The notes beneath the pieces were generated by a model. It saw only the letters and a program-made list of their open reading frames with translations, was not told the DNA's origin and did no database searches. From Rutpela maculata (taxonomy: Eukaryota > Arthropoda > Insecta > Coleoptera > Cerambycidae): a stretch of 64,000 nucleotides of DNA. Below, piece after piece: positions 47,001 through 53,000 of this stretch. The stretch covers positions 47,153,923 to 47,217,922 of the forward strand of contig OW386293.2 of NCBI GenBank assembly GCA_936432065.2, written 5' to 3'. The position numbers were made by a program, and so were the translations under genes. How positions within the stretch are numbered: position 1 is the stretch's first letter; each line of letters begins with the position of its first letter.

Positions 47001-50000
47001 TACTTTGAGAATTGATTCTAACATTTTCGTTTGCAGAGTATTTTCACTATGCTTAAAAATCTTAGCAGGTACTCTATCTTGAACCGGTGCTTTATGATTT
47101 TTCATTTTTTGTTGTCGATACTGTAGGGTTCTACTGGATCTCAGTTGCGAGCAGTAGTGAAACTAGGGGGCGCTGTGTCCCCCCTATGATGTAGCGTCCC
47201 TGCTTTATTTGGCGCTCCCTCGCTTATAAAACAAATGGTTTACCTCCTATTTTGCATCCCCCGCTCACTAAAAATTTGTTCATCTTGCGTCCCTTCGTTC
47301 GTCAAAATTTTTTTATCCATTATATTGTATCCCCCGCACAGTGGGAAATTTTTCCATTTTTTTGGACAAAAATCCGTCTACAATGCAATTAATAATGGAT
47401 TTGATTTTTTTTTTTTAAATAATTGTTAGGTATCACCCGATGTTTGAGCACTGCCCAAATTTTAAAAACGTTCAACATAACTTCAAAAAATTCTATAAAT
47501 ATATGAAATTCGTGTATTTTACTTAAGTAAAAATGCGAATTTCTGTTTTTTAAAAGTTTTACTCAGAAAATATCCTTTACTACATGTTTTTTGGGTCGCT
47601 GATTAAGAAAAATGGGGTCCCGTTAACCAGAAATTGATATAACAGCCTTAAAATACCGAAAAACATCTCCAATGGGGATTTTTTCGAAATATTCTTATTA
47701 AAAATGTAAAATAGTCTAGTAAAGTGTATTTTTTATATGATAAATATAAAACCTTAGTTATTCAAATAATAATTCAGTAAACATTTACCCTGAGGGTTAA
47801 ATCAAAAGGGTTGAAACAACTCCTATTTCGACAAAAAATATAGTTACAATGGTTATTTTTTAGTTTTTGCTTCAAAATAGGATAAGCGAGTACATTGTGA
47901 CTATGAGAGTGTATCTCAACCCCCTTTGAGGTTGAAAACCACCCTTAAATGGCTGTAGAATTTGACAATAGGTTTCGAATTTTTTTGAAATTTTAGAACT
48001 ACGTCTTCTTCGATATTTTCACTAAAATCAGTCTCCGAACCTTGTTTGATAAATAAAAATTCTTTTAAAGGTTAAATTAATCAATTCTTATATACTTTGA
48101 CAATGTGAATAAACAACAATTCAATGTGAGTGGGAACAAATTCTAAGTTATTCAACGTTTTTAAGAAGCTCGTAAGTTAGAAATCGCATTTTTTCCATTT
48201 GAAAGGAAAAAAATATTTAAAATGAAATATAAATTTTTCATCCATCCTATACAATGTAAAATAACAATCCAATTTTTAGGAAACATATTTTAAGCATCCT
48301 AAAGTTCAAAAACAATTAGGTGCTTAAAAGCAATGTTAGACATTTAAAAAAAAATCTTTTAAAATAAAGTCTAAATTTTTCATACATTCTACTCCATGTA
48401 AAACAAGTTTCCAAAGTTAAAAAAAACAGATTTTAAGATAGTCTTAAGATAATTTTATAATGAAAAAATTGGACATTAAAATGGATGTTAATCAATTTTT
48501 ATTATTTTTTTAAAATTTTTTTATCAATTGTATACTTAGTAGTAAAAAATTTATTAATTATTTTAAAAGACTTTTTTGAAATGTCTAAAATTTAGTTTGT
48601 TTGAAAAAAATAGAGATATCTGCTGGTTTTAAGCTGGTATTAAGCACCCAATTGTTTTTGAACTTTAGGATGCGATGCTTAAAATATGTTTACTAAAAAT
48701 TGGATTGTTGTTTCACATTGCATAGAATGGATGAAAAATTTTCATTTCATTTTAAATATTTTTTTGCTTTCAAATGGAAAAAATGCGATTTCTAACTTAC
48801 GAGCTTCTTAAAAACGTTGAAGAACTTAGAATTTGTTTCTACTCACATTGAATTGTTGTTTATTCACATTGTCAAAGTATATAAGAATTGATTAATTTAA
48901 CCTTTAAAATAATTTTTATTTATCAAACAAGGTTCGGAAACTGATTTTAGAGAAAATATCGAAGAAGACGTGATTCTAAAATTTCAAAAAAAAAATCGAA
49001 ACCTATTTTCAGATTCTACAGCCATTTGAGGGTGGTTTTCACCCTTAAAGGGGGTTGAGATACACTCTCATAGTCACAATGTACTCTCTTACCCTATTTT
49101 GAAGCAAAAACTAAAAAATAACCATTGTAACTATATTTTTTGTCGAAATGGAGGTTATTTCAACCCCTCTGATCAACCCTTAGGGTAAATGTTTACTGAA
49201 TTATTATTTGAATAACTGAGGTTTTATATTTATCATATAAAAAATACACTTTACTAGACTATTTTACATTTTTAATAAGAATATTTCGAAAAAATCCCTA
49301 TATAGGGGTGTTCTTCGGTATTGTCAATTTTTGATTAACGGGACCCCATTTTTCTTAATCAGCGACCCAAAAAATATGTAGTAAATGATATTTTCTGAGT
49401 AAAACTTAAAAAAAAACAGAAATTCGCATTTTTACTTAAGTAAAATACACGAATTTCATATATTTATAGGATTTTTGAAGTTATGTTGAACGTTTTTAAA
49501 ATTTGGGCAGTGCTCAAACATCGGGTGATACCTAACAATTATTAAAAAAAAAAAAAATTCAAATCCATTAATAATTGCATTGTAGACGGATTTTTGTCCA
49601 AAAAATGGAAAAATTTCCCACTGTGCTCCGCCCCCCTATCAATTATGAGACCTGGACATTTTTTTTAATTTCTCCCTTCCCACCCGCTCATCAAATATGA
49701 AATCTGCCCCTCCCCCCCTTCCTCTTGTCAATTATTAAACTTGGATTTTCCTTTCTATTATATCCCGCATTAGCAAGATTCAAATATGGTCACTTTATTT
49801 TAAACAGACCGCCCCCCACCCGGCCCAAAAAGCTACAACACTGGTTACGAGTTTCAAACTATTCTATGGCTTGATTTGAATAGTTCCTTTGGATAATCTC
49901 TTTTCTCTTGTTGAGAATGTGTCATTGCCTATCCTTATTATATATATGTTTAGTTTTTACCTTTGGTTTGAACTCGTATTTCAAATTGTTTATTTTCTGA

Positions 50001-53000
50001 CAGAATTTTTTTGTCTATGTTTAACCTTTAAGTCTTCCTTTCTCTTCTAAGGTACCGTTCTCATACTCTCTTTTGTTTCTTTTATGTATTCGCTTCTTCT
50101 CTCTTCTTAGGTTTCTTCCACTTCTCTAATTCTATACTGATGTTTCCTTCCATATGCTTATTCTTTCCGTCAGCAGTCTCCTGGATTGGTTCATAAAACC
50201 AGTCATTTTTTTCTGTTACACTGTTTTTTAATTCACAAACCAAAAAAAAAAAAAATGAATTTTACATCGAAACATCTTTTTTGGTGTTTACCTTCGCTGT
50301 CCCGTTATTTATTGACCGACTGAGCGCCATAGAGGACATAAGCGTTTATTTGTAACATACTTCAGAAAGGATGTTCTTAGTTGGTTGTATGTCGGTATGT
50401 CTGACCCTATGTCCTCGTGAACGTATGTGGGCTTCATAATTTCAAACCTACTCTGATTTTAAAGAGATTTTCACTAATGGTATAAGCTAGGAATGGTAAT
50501 AGGCTACATTATCACGACCACGATGTGCCATTGGCAGCGGGTCATTAGGAAAGAAGACGAATAAAAAATTTAAAAGCCTCCTTAAAAATAACCGGATTTT
50601 CCGCCATTTTATAGTATCCGCAGTTAGGGAGGGGGATAAGAGGGTAAATTTTTTTATTTCTCATTTTACGCGGAAAATTTATTCTTCGCAAAAAGTTTTG
50701 CTTTTGTTAAAAATAAGATTGCATGGAGTAAGTTAACATGTCATGTACAGGGTGTTCAGAAAATGTAAAAAATCTGAAAATTATATAAGAGTGAAAGTAA
50801 AATTGAAGGATATGAAAAATTGTCACTAAGAAAACTTGTTTAGAATTAAAATTTATGTCAGAATTCCAATTTGTGGATAAACCTACCTAATTCGTCTTTT
50901 AAACATTTGATTGAAAAATTTATTAGGAAAATTTGTTAGAAAAATGTATTTCAGAATTCCAATTTGTTTATAAATCGGCATAATTTTACTATTTTGAAAA
51001 CTAAAAGAAAAATTGTGTAACTGAGGAGTTGGCTTGTGGTTGACAGTGACATTTATTTATCCTCGATTTGTCATGTTACTGTACAACATCATTTTCTACT
51101 TCACTATTAATACATATTGTAAAAATGCTAACTCTACATCAAAAAATTATCTAAATTTGTTTTCGTCATACCTCCCTCGTACGTGTATACTTTAATTCCA
51201 TTGTTTTGTCGATCGTAAGTGACGCTTTATGTACATACCAAATACTTGTTGTCAGAGGCAGCGGGTCATTATTTTTCATAACGTCCCTACGGAAATAAAG
51301 TAAATTTGGGAAAATTTTCTCTTTTATATAACAAGAATTGAATGTTTAAATTCTTTTTGGAAGTAAATACAGACAAGCCTTGCTTGCTATATCTTCAATA
51401 TCCAACATTATTTTCAAAAATGATCAGAGCTATATTATAATAACATGATTTAATTTATCTTGACAATAGTTGTCATTTGAATAAAAGCCGCGTCCTAAAT
51501 TTATTTTATTGGCATCGTTACCTTTACTATTTGCTTAGCAAATATGAAATCTTACTCAAATATTTATAGTTTTCCACTAGTTTTTCTCAAGCTTCTTCTA
51601 GTTTAATGATTCATGGTGCGCCGAAAATATAACATGCACCGCGGGTCGTTCAGTGCGATTTTTTGGTCTTGAATACTCGAAAACTGTATTATCGACCAAA
51701 AAAGTACACTTACGACTATTGGTACATAAATAACTATTTAGTTTTCCTAATAAATTTTTTCAATGCTGTTAAAAATAAACTTAGTTTAATATAATTACTA
51801 GAATAATTAGCTTTCTTATTTAATAATTCTTGCAAGAAGAAAATAATTTTTACTTTGCCGTAAGTTTTATAACATGATTCGTACCACTTGATACTTATGA
51901 ACATTTTTTAAAAAAGTTGAATTAGGTTTATCCACAAATTGGAATTTTGACAAAAATTTTAACTTTTCTTAGTGACAGTTTTTCATATCGTTAAAATTGA
52001 ACGAAGTTTATTCTTACATAATTTTCATTTTTTTAAATTTTCTCAACATGACATGTTAACTTACTCCATGACAATCATATTTTTAACAGGGCCAAAGTTT
52101 TTATAGAGAATAAATTTTCCGCGTAAAATGGCAAATAAAAAAGTTTACCCTCTTATCCACTCTAACTGTGGATATACTGTACAACATACAACTGAACACA
52201 GAACAAGTTTAATTGTTTGATTTTCACAAATTTTATTCTCCACTTAAAACAACAATTATTTTATCACTCAGTGGTATTTTCGATAATACCAAACCATTTA
52301 ATATAACATAATTTAGAACATAAGAGCGCTGAACAGCTTATGACTAATTAATCATTTAATATATCAGATTTTTTTTCCTAATTTCTAATGATTTTAACAG
52401 AGTCAGTTTAAGTGTTTTATTTTCTTGGAGTAAAATTTTGAAATTGCCATTGAAACTATTTCTCTCTTCCATTAGGTGGTTGGTGTAAGTGGAATCCTAT
52501 ATTTTATTTTTGTGTTCTTTCAATCCTTTTTTAAACTTTCTTATTGTCTGTCCAATATATTTTAAGGCACCACATATCAGGTTGTAGAATATTTTTTTTA
52601 TTGTTACTTTATCATTATTGATGAATTTCTCCAGAGAATTGTTTGTTTTGTAAGCAATTATGACATTGTTTTTTTTTAATTTGATGTGACACTTTTTCCA
52701 TATGTTAATGTTTTATATTTAGTGATCTTTTCTTAATTATTGATTTTTTATAGTTAATCTACTCAACAATAAATCCATTAATATTATTATTAACCGCTAA
52801 TGCTAAAATTTCAAGCTTTATTATTCTTCTTGCACACTAAGGAGCTCAAGCGAATTCGAAAAACATTTATAGGGCCGGTTTTATAGGTACAGTTTAAACC
52901 TAAGTTTAACTAGAAGATTCTGTTGAGGTCCGAAATAAAAGTAAATAGCGTATTTAGCAAAGTGTATATTAGGCACATTCACCAAATAGGAAATTATTAA

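Larger units (their letters stand above)
42780..50250 (-). pseudogene. RTE-type retrotransposon remnant, split by two large insertions
   Basis: Three colinear minus-strand pieces lie in intron 4. (1) 50250-49852: basic linker-like text with a NNLKYEFKPKVKTKHIYNKD motif. (2) 47143-46945: KNHKAPVQDRVPAKIFKHSE then MPEDWNVGLICS, the RT start typical of RTE/BovB-like elements (NNKAPGxDGIPAE, PEDWxxGIICP). (3) 43229-42800: LNTVYKILSHILLDAF, then HFFVDFKAVYDTVLRFKQ, the palm A box in its FIDFKAAYD form. Pieces 1 and 2 are separated by the hAT at 47152-49843, and 2 and 3 by the long-TIR element at 43233-46941. Stops and frameshifts are frequent. Confidence 0.65.
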
